Assembly (NCBI RefSeq): GCF_016741775.1
Contig: NZ_JAERRK010000012.1
Coordinates: forward strand, 124,001 to 188,000
Length of the DNA stretch: 64,000 bases
From: Streptomyces actinomycinicus
GTDB taxonomy: Bacteria > Actinomycetota > Actinomycetes > Streptomycetales > Streptomycetaceae
Reading direction: 5' to 3'
The stretch's first letter is position 1. The number at the start of each line of letters is the position of its first letter. Positions 45,161-52,930 of this stretch are shown here, piece by piece. Below the pieces are notes generated by a model. It was not told the origin of the DNA, did not search any database, and saw nothing but the letters and a program-made list of their open reading frames with translations. A program made the position numbers and the translations under genes.

Positions 45161-47305
45161 TCAGACCGGTTTCTGGGCCGGTAACCGTGCCGTGAACTGC
45201 TCCGCCTGAAGGCTGTACAGCTCGGCGTAGACGCCACCCCTGGCCAGCAGCTCCTCCGGGGTGCCGGACTCCACCAGGCGTCCGTGTTCCAGCACATGCA
45301 CCAGATCGGCGTGGCGCACCGAGGCCAGCCGGTGGGTGATCAGTACGACCGTCTGCCCCTTGCCCGCCAGCGCCCGGATCTTCTCGAACACCTCCAGCTC
45401 GGCCCGCGCGTCCAGCGCCGCCGTAGGCTCGTCGACGATCAGGATGCTCCCGCGCCGGTAGGCCGCCCGGGCGATGCCGAGCCGCTGCCACTGCCCGCCG
45501 GACAGCTCGTGTCCGCCGCTGAAGTTCCGCGCCAGCAGGGTGTCCAGGCCGCGCGGCAGATCCGCGACCACCGCATCGGCGCCCGCCTCGGCGATCGACG
45601 CGGCCATCCGCTCCTCGGTCATCGGCGCGGCGGACCGGCCGACGGCCACGTTCACCCGGGCGGTGAACGGCCACCGCTTGAAGTCCTGGGCCACCATCGC
45701 GATGCGCTCGGCGAGCAGTCGCCGGTCGGCTCGCGCGGCGTCCACACCGTCCCACAGGATCCGCCCCCGGTCCGGCGTGTACAGGCCCGCCAGTAGCTTG
45801 ACCAGCGTGGTCTTGCCCGAGCCGTTCTCCCCGACGAGCGCGATGATCCGGCCGAGCGGGAGGGCGAGGGTGACGTCATCGAGGGCCGGGCGGGCGATGT
45901 CGGGCGTGGGGGCGGGTGCGGGTGTCCGGCCGGACCCGGGCGGGGGGACGGGCGCGGGCGTGGGAGCGGGTGCGGACCCGGAGCCATGCGCGGGCGTGGG
46001 GCCGGGAGGTGTTTCCGGGGTCTCGTAGGCCTCACGGGTCTCACCTGCCTCATGCGGCTCATGGGCCTCGCCGGGGCCGGGGCCAGGGCCGGGGCCGGGG
46101 TCACGCGGGTAGCTGAAGGTGACGTTCTCGAAGCGGATCTCCTGCGGGTTCTCCGGCAGCGGTTCCCCGCCCGCCGGAATGGCCCGCTCGGCCGCCGCGA
46201 CGTACAGCCGCTCCAGGTCGCCGACGAAGAGGGCCTCCTCGTGCAGCTCGTTGATGTCCAGCACCAGCGCGTCCAGACTCGCCGCACCCGTACGGATGGC
46301 GATCACCGACGTGCCGGCCACCGACAGGGCCATCGCACCGGCCAGCAGCAGCGCGCCGAGCGTCGCGTACGTCGCGAGCGTCGCCAGACCCGTCCAGGCC
46401 GCGGCGATGAGCCCGGTCCGGGCGGCCAGCCGGGACAGCCGGGCCTGTTCCGCCTCCGCGGTCTCGGCCATGGACCGGAAGTGGCGCAGCAGGAACGGCG
46501 CCACCCCGTGCACCCGGATCTCGGGGGCGGCGGCCGGCTCGGTGAGCAGGCTGCCGAGCAGCTGGCCGGCCCGGGCGTGCTGCACCCACGTGTGGAACGA
46601 CTCGTAGCGGCGCCGCGCGTTGACCAGCGCGCTCCAGGCACTGGGCAGGGTCATGGTGACCAGCAGCGGCAGCAGCGCCGGATGCAGCACGGTGAGCACG
46701 CCCGCCGCGGCGACCAGGGAGATCATCGAGTTGATCACCCGGGTGCCGTAGCCGATCATGTGCCGGGCGGACCGGGCACCGTACTGGGCCGTGTCCAGCA
46801 GCTTGTGGAAGGCGTGGTCCTCGATCGCGGCCAGCTCCACGTTGGCCGCCCGCTCCAGGTACAGCTCGGTCGCCACCCGCTCCACCTTCGGCTCCAGCCG
46901 TCCGGTGGCGTAGGTCGACGCCGCCCGCAGCAGCGCGGACACCAGCATCACGGCGGCCATCACGACGAGGGCGGGGGCGGCCGAGCGCAGCCGCTGGGTG
47001 ATGTCCGGGCCGGTGAGCAGCTTGCCGAGGGCGTCGTTCACGGCCAGCAGGCTCACCGCCTGGGCCAGGCCCCGGCCCAGCTCGGCGGCCAGCACCAGCC
47101 GGGTGGCCCGGGCGTCGGCCTGCCGGGCCAGCCGGAGACTGGACGCCAGCATGCCGGGCAGCCGGGTCGTCATCGCCCGGAAGCCGAGCTGCAGGAAGGC
47201 GTCCGCGTGCTCGCTCCAGCCCGTGTCGTACCGCAGCGGCCCCCCGAACAGCAGCCGCTCCGAATCCGACACCGCGGATTCGACCGCCTCCGGCCTCTTC
47301 CCCAC
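45161..47305 (-). CDS. ABC exporter (fused permease-ATPase) with a TTA codon
   Basis: This 714-residue half-transporter has an ABC-type-1 membrane domain (about residues 60-370) and a nucleotide-binding domain (Walker A GENGSGKTT, signature LSGGQWQR, Walker B ILIVDEPTA, H-loop ITHR). A low-complexity Gly/Pro/Glu insertion of about 75 residues (PGPGPGPG, AHEPHEAGETREAY, PAPTPAPVPPPG) sits inside the ATPase domain between ENVTFSYP and RPALDDVTL. The cargo is unknown. Codon 708 is TTA (45182-45184), rare in Streptomyces and read by the bldA tRNA. The GTG at 47305 has GGGAGG upstream; a longer in-frame start has none. Confidence 0.9.
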   Translation of the reverse strand: MGKRPEAVESAVSDSERLLFGGPLRYDTGWSEHADAFLQLGFRAMTTRLPGMLASSLRLARQADARATRLVLAAELGRGLAQAVSLLAVNDALGKLLTGPDITQRLRSAAPALVVMAAVMLVSALLRAASTYATGRLEPKVERVATELYLERAANVELAAIEDHAFHKLLDTAQYGARSARHMIGYGTRVINSMISLVAAAGVLTVLHPALLPLLVTMTLPSAWSALVNARRRYESFHTWVQHARAGQLLGSLLTEPAAAPEIRVHGVAPFLLRHFRSMAETAEAEQARLSRLAARTGLIAAAWTGLATLATYATLGALLLAGAMALSVAGTSVIAIRTGAASLDALVLDINELHEEALFVGDLERLYVAAAERAIPAGGEPLPENPQEIRFENVTFSYPRDPGPGPGPGPGEAHEPHEAGETREAYETPETPPGPTPAHGSGSAPAPTPAPVPPPGSGRTPAPAPTPDIARPALDDVTLALPLGRIIALVGENGSGKTTLVKLLAGLYTPDRGRILWDGVDAARADRRLLAERIAMVAQDFKRWPFTARVNVAVGRSAAPMTEERMAASIAEAGADAVVADLPRGLDTLLARNFSGGHELSGGQWQRLGIARAAYRRGSILIVDEPTAALDARAELEVFEKIRALAGKGQTVVLITHRLASVRHADLVHVLEHGRLVESGTPEELLARGGVYAELYSLQAEQFTARLPAQKPV

Positions 47306-47581
47306 CGCGACCTCCCGCACCCCGACGGAAGGGCCACTATCGCGGCCGGGGCGGCGGCTGGGCAGGGCGCGAGGGCAGATACGAGGGGGCGCAGAGGAAG
47401 CGCGGGGTGCGGGGGACACCGGGACGGGTGCGAAACCCGCCCCGCTCGCGCCGTGCAGCGGGCCCGTACGGCAGTTTCGGTGCGGTTCTGCCCGGCTCGG
47501 CCCGGAGGTGGCCGTGCTCGCCGGGTGTCCGTGCTTCCGAGCGCGGGTCGGCGGGGTTTCAGGCAGCGGTGGGTACGGCGA

Positions 47582-48091
47582 TCACGCCGGCACGGCCCGC
47601 GACCAGTCCGGTGCCGTGCCCGTCACCCGGCACAGGGCCAGGTAGAGCGGGATCGGCGGGGTGTACGGGACCGTGCCCTGGGGGCGGTGGATGAGGCGGG
47701 CCGTGCCGGTGACCAGGGCACCGGTCGCGTAGTGGGCCGGGGACGGCCAGGGCAGGGCGTAGTCGGAGTCCGACGGAACGATCCACCACCAGTGGGACCC
47801 GTCGGTGTACACGCATCCCAGGCGGGGCAGCCGCGGCACCACCAGCGGGCCGAGACGATCGGGCACGGCCACGGCGTCACAGCCGAGCGGCGCGGTCATG
47901 CCCTCCGGCAGCTGGAGCCGGTGCGCCGGCGGGCCCGCGGCGGGCCGACGGCGCTGCAGGCGCACGAGGGTGTCCAGGCCGATGGCATGGTCGTGGCCGC
48001 CCGGGCGGTGGTCGCCGGTGTCCGCACCGCCCCCGGTACCGGTGCCGGTGCCGGTGCGACCGGGCCCGGCGGGGCCGCCGAGGCCCGTCAC
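47582..48091 (-). CDS. Conserved hypothetical protein of a WhiJ-type cluster
   Basis: The 169-residue protein has a low-complexity Gly/Thr N-terminus, then a conserved core (CDAVAVPDRLGPLVVPRLPR, CVYTDGSHWWWIVPSDSDYA, TVPYTPPIPLYLALCRVTG). I recall this core from Streptomyces proteins encoded next to HATPase regulators, but no function is known. The GTG start overlaps the stop of the upstream HATPase gene as GTGA, so the pair is translationally coupled and the two proteins probably act together. Confidence 0.75.
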   Translation of the reverse strand: MTGLGGPAGPGRTGTGTGTGGGADTGDHRPGGHDHAIGLDTLVRLQRRRPAAGPPAHRLQLPEGMTAPLGCDAVAVPDRLGPLVVPRLPRLGCVYTDGSHWWWIVPSDSDYALPWPSPAHYATGALVTGTARLIHRPQGTVPYTPPIPLYLALCRVTGTAPDWSRAVPA

Positions 48092-48930
48092 GGCCGCTCC
48101 CCGCGGCGGTGCTGCTCAGGGGTGTGGTGCTCGGGGCCGTGATGCGGCGGCCGGTCGGTTGCCGCATGCCGGTGGGGTCCGTGATGGGGCTGCGGTCCCG
48201 GATGCGGGTGCGGGAGCGGGTGTGGGCGCGGAGGCGTTCCGTGCCGATGCTGCTCGGGCGTCCGGTGCGGGGGCTGACCGGCGGTGCGGTTGCGGCGCGG
48301 CGCCGGCACGTTCTCGCCGTGCCGTTCCGGCTCCCGCCCGCTGGCCTCGGCATGGTCGTCGCCGGTGTCGTCCGGGCGGCCCGGCTTGGGGCGGGCGCCC
48401 CAGCCCAGGTCGCCGCGCGGCTCGGCAGTGTCGTCGGCCGTGTCGGTCCGGCGGGGCAGTTCCGCCCAGACCAGCAGGCCGGGGCCGTGCTCCTGGGCGC
48501 CCCAGGCCCGGCACAGCGCGTCGACGAGAAGCAACCCCCTCCCGTGCTCCTCATCGGGTCGCTGCGGGGACGGGTGAGGTTCGCCAGGAGCACAGCCCTC
48601 GTCGCGTACGGCTAGGCGCACCATGCCGTCGTGATCGTGCAGCTCGCACAGGACACGGCTGCTCGCCGTGTGCACGATCGCATTGGTGACCAGCTCGGAT
48701 ATGACCAGAACCGCGTTGTCGCAGGTGTCCGCGCACACCGACCACCCGGACAGTCGGGCATGCGTCAGGCGTCTCGCCTGGGCGACGGAACCCGGATGTG
48801 CGGCCAGCTCGAAGCGGAACCTGCGCTCGGCAGCGCCCCACCGGGGGGTCGCACCGGCCGCGGCACCGAGACCGGACCGGTCTGCGGCGGCGTCTGTTCC
48901 TAAGGGCACGGACGGAATCACGCCTGCCAC
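48088..48930 (-). CDS. HATPase_c regulatory kinase (anti-sigma-like) with TTA codon and His-rich tail
   Basis: The first 165 residues form a GHKL ATPase of the RsbW/SpoIIAB-like group (N-box ISELVTNAIVHT, G1 VRDEGC, G2 HGRGLLLVDALC). About 115 residues follow that are rich in His, Pro and Arg (HPLPHPHPGPQPHHGPHRH), unusual for this fold. A TTA codon lies at 48901-48903, about the tenth codon. No start codon exists between it and the ATPase core, so the TTA must be translated and the gene is a bldA candidate. The start is uncertain (GTG at 48930 or 48921, after GGGGAG). The gene is divergent from the XRE gene. Confidence 0.82.
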   Translation of the reverse strand: MAGVIPSVPLGTDAAADRSGLGAAAGATPRWGAAERRFRFELAAHPGSVAQARRLTHARLSGWSVCADTCDNAVLVISELVTNAIVHTASSRVLCELHDHDGMVRLAVRDEGCAPGEPHPSPQRPDEEHGRGLLLVDALCRAWGAQEHGPGLLVWAELPRRTDTADDTAEPRGDLGWGARPKPGRPDDTGDDHAEASGREPERHGENVPAPRRNRTAGQPPHRTPEQHRHGTPPRPHPLPHPHPGPQPHHGPHRHAATDRPPHHGPEHHTPEQHRRGERP

Positions 48931-48961
48931 TATCTCCCCGCCACGGACACTTGGCAAGAGT

Positions 48962-48982
48962 CACTCTGAAAATTGCAGAGTG
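48962..48982. promoter_or_regulatory. 21-bp palindrome CACTCTG-N7-CAGAGTG before the HATPase gene
   Basis: Seven-base perfect arms lie about 32 bases upstream of the HATPase start in the divergent gap. The centre AAAATTG is itself nearly symmetric. It is a good operator candidate for the adjacent XRE regulator. Confidence 0.6.
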
Positions 48983-49070
48983 CTGTGTGACTCGGTCAGA
49001 GGGCGTGGCACACTGCTCGCAACAGCACCCCGCGCGGCGCCAATTGGAGTCGTCGGAGATCCGGCCCGAT

Positions 49071-49091
49071 CTTCGAATGAACCTTCGAATG
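49071..49091. promoter_or_regulatory. Direct repeat CTTCGAATG twice, 12-bp period, before the XRE gene
   Basis: CTTCGAATG at 49071 and 49083, each with the palindromic core TTCGAA, lies 56-76 bases before the XRE start. The one-turn spacing suggests a dimeric DNA-binding site or a promoter element under autoregulation. Confidence 0.5.
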
Positions 49092-49146
49092 GCGCCGTAG
49101 GGCTGTTCAGAATCTTTCCGTGGAGGCTTTCGGTGGAGGTGGGAGC

Positions 49147-50007
49147 GTGAGCGAACCGCGGTCCGCGCCGACGGTGGGTCAGGTGGTCCTCGGCCGACGC
49201 CTGCTGGACCTGCGGGAACGCGCCGGACTGAAGCGCGAGGAGGCCGCCCGTGTGCTCCGCGTCGCCCCCGCCACCGTCCGCCGCATGGAGATGGCAGAGG
49301 TCGCCCTCAAAATCCCCTACCTGCAACTGCTGCTGAAGGCCTACGGCGTACCCGACGACGAGGCCGACCTCTTCGTCCAGCTCGCCGAAGAGGCCAACAG
49401 ACCGGGCTGGTGGCAGCGCTTCCACGACATCCTCCCCGGCTGGTTCTCGATGTACGTGAGCCTGGAGGGCGCGGCCAGCCTCATCCGCTCCTACGAGCCG
49501 CACTTCGTCCCCGGCCTGCTGCAGACCGAGGACTACGCGCGCGCGGTCCTCAAGTCCGGGGCCATCGGCCAGACGAGCCCCGACGAGATCGAGCGGCACG
49601 TGGCGCTGCGCATGCGACGCCAGGATCTGCTCACCCGGGCCGACGCCCCCCGTTTCTGGGCGGTGATGGACGAGACGGCCCTGCGCCGCCCGGTCGGCGG
49701 GCCGGAGGTGATGCGTGCGCAGATCGACAAGTTGCTCGAGGCCACGAAGCTGCCCCAAGTGACGCTCCAGGTGGCCCCGTTCGCCAACGGGCCGCACCCG
49801 GGGACGTACGGGCCCTTCGTGCTGTTCCGGTTCGCCGTGCCAGAACTGCCGGACATGGTCTACAGCGAGTACCTGACCGGCGCCGTCTACCTGGACGCGC
49901 GCACGGAGGTGGCGACCCATCTGGAGGTCATGGACCGCATGGCGGCGCAGGCCGCTACGGCACAACGCACGAAGGAGATCCTCCGGGATCTCCGCAAGGA
50001 GCTGTGA
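49147..50007 (+). CDS. XRE-family regulator with DUF5753 (WhiJ/Scr1-like)
   Basis: The 286-residue protein has an N-terminal XRE helix-turn-helix (VLGRRLLDLRERAGLKREEA, then ATVRRME) and a C-terminal DUF5753 domain (GLLQTEDYARAVL, VMDETALRRPVGGPEVMRAQ, GPFVLFRFA, VVYxE-like MVYSEYLTGA). Such regulators (WhiJ and the SCO4441/Scr1 type) work with a small DUF397 protein and influence development or antibiotic production. The DUF397 gene starts directly after its stop. The GTG has GGAGGTGGGAG upstream. Confidence 0.92.
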   Translation: MSEPRSAPTVGQVVLGRRLLDLRERAGLKREEAARVLRVAPATVRRMEMAEVALKIPYLQLLLKAYGVPDDEADLFVQLAEEANRPGWWQRFHDILPGWFSMYVSLEGAASLIRSYEPHFVPGLLQTEDYARAVLKSGAIGQTSPDEIERHVALRMRRQDLLTRADAPRFWAVMDETALRRPVGGPEVMRAQIDKLLEATKLPQVTLQVAPFANGPHPGTYGPFVLFRFAVPELPDMVYSEYLTGAVYLDARTEVATHLEVMDRMAAQAATAQRTKEILRDLRKEL

Positions 50008-50262
50008 ATGGATCGCATCAAGCCGCGCGGCCGCGTCTACAACGGCATGCCCGCGCGGGAGTTGGGCAGCGAGGGCTGGCACAAGCCCTGGAGCGGCGGC
50101 AACGGCGGAAACTGCCTGGAGGCGATGAAGCTGGCCGACGGCCGCATCGCCGTACGCCAGTCGACCGACCCGGACGGGCCCGCGCTGATCTACACCATGG
50201 ACGAGATGACCGCGTTCATCGAGGGCGCCAAGGCGGGGGAGGCCGACTTTCTCCTGTCCTGA
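50008..50262 (+). CDS. DUF397 small partner protein
   Basis: The 84-residue protein has the DUF397 core (ELGSEGWHKPWSGGNGGNCLEA, given as residues 18-39, then LADGRIAVRQSTDPDGPALI and TMDEMTAFIEGAKAGEADF). DUF397 proteins bind and modulate the cognate XRE/DUF5753 protein, as in WhiJ-type loci. Its ATG follows the TGA of the XRE gene with no gap, so expression is coupled. Confidence 0.93.
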   Translation: MDRIKPRGRVYNGMPARELGSEGWHKPWSGGNGGNCLEAMKLADGRIAVRQSTDPDGPALIYTMDEMTAFIEGAKAGEADFLLS

Positions 50263-50867
50263 ACCAGTTGTTGTTTCTCACGCACCTCCTGATCGTGACC
50301 CCGGTTTGACCGTTGAACGCACCCGGCGCCCACCGGGTTCCGTATGGCCGGGCGGGACCCGGCCGGATCCCGCCCGGCCCAGCAGGACCCCCGCAGAGCC
50401 TGACCTCGGGATCCCCGGCCGGCCGTCCCTTTCGCAGCCGTCCCTTCCCCGGCCGCCCCTCCCCGGCCGCCCCTTTCTCGGCCGTCCCCCGGTCGCCCCT
50501 TCCCCGCTGTCCTGCCGGACTCCGGCATCCCCCTGAATCCCGTCGCGCGGCTCTGTCGTTCGGGACGCGCTCGTACGAGGCGGGCGTGCGGGGTGCGTAA
50601 GAGGCGCGCCTAAGGGGCTGGCGCATGGGCGTGGCGCATGGGGCACGCGTAATTCGGCTGCGCGGCGCGCGTACCGCACCTACGGTGGTGGCGGTTCAGG
50701 TGCGCAGGCAGCGGATCCTTCGTCGCCGGTACTCGCTACCCCCCGGCCGACCGGCCCCACTCCGGTCGGCAGGTCAATGCCGGCGGCCGGTTCGACACCG
50801 GCCACCGGCACGCGGGTGTCACGTCGCCGCCGCCGATCCCCGATCTCTGAACCCCGTCGCGGGCCGG
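50263..50867. other. 605-base gap with C/T-rich repeats and a tRNA-like fold
   Basis: No gene is supported here. At 50430-50510 there are degenerate repeats of CCGGCCGCCCCTTCC type. At 50725-50810 a fold resembles a tRNA: a GCCGG-TTCGACA-CCGGC T-arm, acceptor-like pairing of GCCGGTA with CACCGGC, and a perfect 9-bp central hairpin with loop CCCCACT. The D-loop GG and a T33-type anticodon loop are missing, so I do not call a tRNA. Confidence 0.5.
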
Positions 50868-52307
50868 TCACTCCGGCGGCAGCACCCCGCACAGCGCCTC
50901 CAGCGCCGCCCCGTAGGCGTGCTCGGACGGGGTCGCGTACCCCACCACCAAGCCGTCGCCCGCCGTCATCGGGCTCTCCGGGTGCCGGAACGCGGCGAGG
51001 CCGTCCAGGGCGATGCCCTGCCACGTGGCGGCCTGCACCGCCGACCGCTCCGTGCCGGGCGGCAGCCGGAGGACCGCGTGCAGCCCGGCCGAGATGCCGG
51101 TCACCTCTACGTGCGGAGCGTGCACGCCGAGCGCGTCGACGAGCCGGTCACGCCGACGCCGGTAACGCTGCCGCATCCGCCGCACATGACGGTCGTACGA
51201 CCCGCAGGACACGAAGTCCGCCAGCGCGAGCTGGTCCAGCACGCTCGCCCACGCCTCCTGCTCGCCCTTCGCCGCCAGCACCGGCTCCACGTACCGCTGC
51301 GGCAGCACCATCCAGCCCAGCCGCAGTGCCGGTGACAGGCTCTTGCTGACCGACCCGATGTGGATGACCCGGTCGGGGTCCAGCCCCTGCAGCGCACCCA
51401 CGGGGCGCCGGTCGTACCGGAACTCGCCGTCGTAGTCGTCCTCCAGCACCACCGTCCCACCCGCGCGAGCCCAGTCGATCACCGCAGCCCGGCGCTCAGG
51501 GTGCAGCGGGCCGCCGGTCGGGAACTGGTGCGCGGGCGTGAGCAGCACGGCCCGCTCCCGCCCGAGCGCCGCCACCTGCGCACCGTGCTCGTCCAGCGGC
51601 AGCGGTACGGTGCGGACGCCGGCCGCCGCGAGCAGTTCCCGGTGGAAGCCGAGCCCGTACGCCTCCACGCCGAGCGGTCCGCGCAGCACCCCGCCGGCCG
51701 TCGGACCCGCCGGTGCGCCACGGCTGAAGAGGAGCCGCAGCGCGTGCGCGAAGCCCGAGCAGATCACGATCCGGTCCGGCTCGGTACGCACCCCGCGCGC
51801 GCGTGCCAGGTACTCCGTCAGCGCCTCCCGCAGCTCCCGGCGCCCGGCGGGGTCACCGGGCCCGAACGCCTCGCTGGGCGCCGCCTGCAGCGCCCGGCGG
51901 TACGAGGCCGCCCAGGCCGCGCGCGGGAACGCCGACGCGTCCGGCGTGCCCTGCCGCAGGTCGTGCCGGGCCCCACGCGCGCGTGGAGGCATCTTCACGG
52001 GGCTCCGTACGGCGGACCGCAGCGGCTCGGCCCGCTCGGCGACCTGGGTCCCCGATCCCTGCCGCGCGGTCAGCCAGCCTTCGGCGACCAGCTCCGCGTA
52101 CGCGTCCGCGACCGTGTTGCGGGCGACGCCCAGGTCGGCGGCGAGCGAACGGTACGGCGGCAGCCGGGTGCCCGGCGCCAGCCGCCCACTGCGCACGGCC
52201 TCGCGCAGGGCTCCGGTCAACGCGGCCCGGCGCCCGCCCGGCCCGGACAGCTCCACATGCAGATCGGCACCGATCCGCTCCGCGGAATTGACCCATGATT
52301 CCGTCAT
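50868..52307 (-). CDS. MocR/PdxR-type GntR-aminotransferase regulator
   Basis: The 479-residue protein joins an N-terminal GntR winged helix (LREAVRSGRLAPGTRLPPYR, SLAADLGVARNTVADAY) to a class I aminotransferase-like domain with the PLP lysine in HIGSVSKSLSPALRLGW and the FRYDRRP stretch. MocR proteins sense PLP or amino-acid adducts and usually control a divergent gene. Here the divergent AhpD-like gene starts only 47 bases away, making it the likely target as well as autoregulation. Confidence 0.93.
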   Translation of the reverse strand: MTESWVNSAERIGADLHVELSGPGGRRAALTGALREAVRSGRLAPGTRLPPYRSLAADLGVARNTVADAYAELVAEGWLTARQGSGTQVAERAEPLRSAVRSPVKMPPRARGARHDLRQGTPDASAFPRAAWAASYRRALQAAPSEAFGPGDPAGRRELREALTEYLARARGVRTEPDRIVICSGFAHALRLLFSRGAPAGPTAGGVLRGPLGVEAYGLGFHRELLAAAGVRTVPLPLDEHGAQVAALGRERAVLLTPAHQFPTGGPLHPERRAAVIDWARAGGTVVLEDDYDGEFRYDRRPVGALQGLDPDRVIHIGSVSKSLSPALRLGWMVLPQRYVEPVLAAKGEQEAWASVLDQLALADFVSCGSYDRHVRRMRQRYRRRRDRLVDALGVHAPHVEVTGISAGLHAVLRLPPGTERSAVQAATWQGIALDGLAAFRHPESPMTAGDGLVVGYATPSEHAYGAALEALCGVLPPE

Positions 52308-52341
52308 GGAAATGCACCCTACAGCCGGTCTTTCGCGGCCA

Positions 52342-52347
52342 TAGAGT
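52342..52347 (+). promoter_or_regulatory. -10 element TAGAGT of the AhpD-like gene
   Basis: TAGAGT ends seven bases before the ATG, with no ribosome site, in the 47-base divergent gap under likely MocR control. Confidence 0.5.
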
Positions 52348-52354
52348 GATCCGC

Positions 52355-52876
52355 ATGACGACGAACACGACTGCCGCGCCGACGCTCGACCCCACCACCG
52401 GAATCGCCGCCGCCGAGGCCGCCCGCACCCGCCTGGACTTCGCGAAGGCCGCGCCGAAGGTCTTCCGCGCGATCATCGGCCTCGACGCCGCCGCACGTCA
52501 GGGCATCGACCCCGCACTCGTCGAACTGATCCAGATCCGCGCCTCGCACCTCAACCACTGCGCCTACTGCCTGCACATGCACACCAACGACGCCCGCAAG
52601 GCCGGTGAGAGCGAGGACCGGCTCCACTTGGTCGCCGTCTGGCGTGAGGCCCGGCACTTCTTCACCCCCAAGGAGCAGGCCGCCCTCGCCCTGACGGAGG
52701 CGGTGACCCTGGTGGCCGACGGCGGCGTCCCCGACGCCGTCTACGCCGAGGCCGCCGCCCAGTTCGACGAGCAGGAACTGGCCCACGTCCTCGCCCTGAT
52801 CCTCACCATCAACACGTGGAACCGGGTCGCCCTGGCGACCGGCAAGGTGGCCGGCACGGACGAGCGCACCGGCTGA
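52355..52876 (+). CDS. Carboxymuconolactone decarboxylase/AhpD-like protein
   Basis: The 173-residue protein has the CMD-fold signature LIQIRASHLNHCAYCLHMHT, with a CxxC and nearby His typical of AhpD-like alkylhydroperoxidases, and the WREARHFFTPKEQAALALTE segment. It should act in peroxide or small-thiol redox reactions. It is divergent from a MocR regulator and convergent with gltD. In many actinobacteria such genes pair with regulators sensing oxidative or vitamin B6 stress; here this is inference. Confidence 0.9.
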   Translation: MTTNTTAAPTLDPTTGIAAAEAARTRLDFAKAAPKVFRAIIGLDAAARQGIDPALVELIQIRASHLNHCAYCLHMHTNDARKAGESEDRLHLVAVWREARHFFTPKEQAALALTEAVTLVADGGVPDAVYAEAAAQFDEQELAHVLALILTINTWNRVALATGKVAGTDERTG

Positions 52877-52879
52877 CAC

Positions 52880-52906
52880 CGCCTGCGTCCCCGGCCGAGG
52901 CAGGCG
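52880..52906. terminator. Candidate bidirectional terminator CGCCTGC-N13-GCAGGCG
   Basis: A 7-bp inverted repeat in the 54-base gap between the convergent AhpD-like and gltD genes. The loop is long, so confidence is limited. Confidence 0.45.
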
Positions 52907-52930
52907 GGCCGAGCGTGTGTGGCGGCCGGC

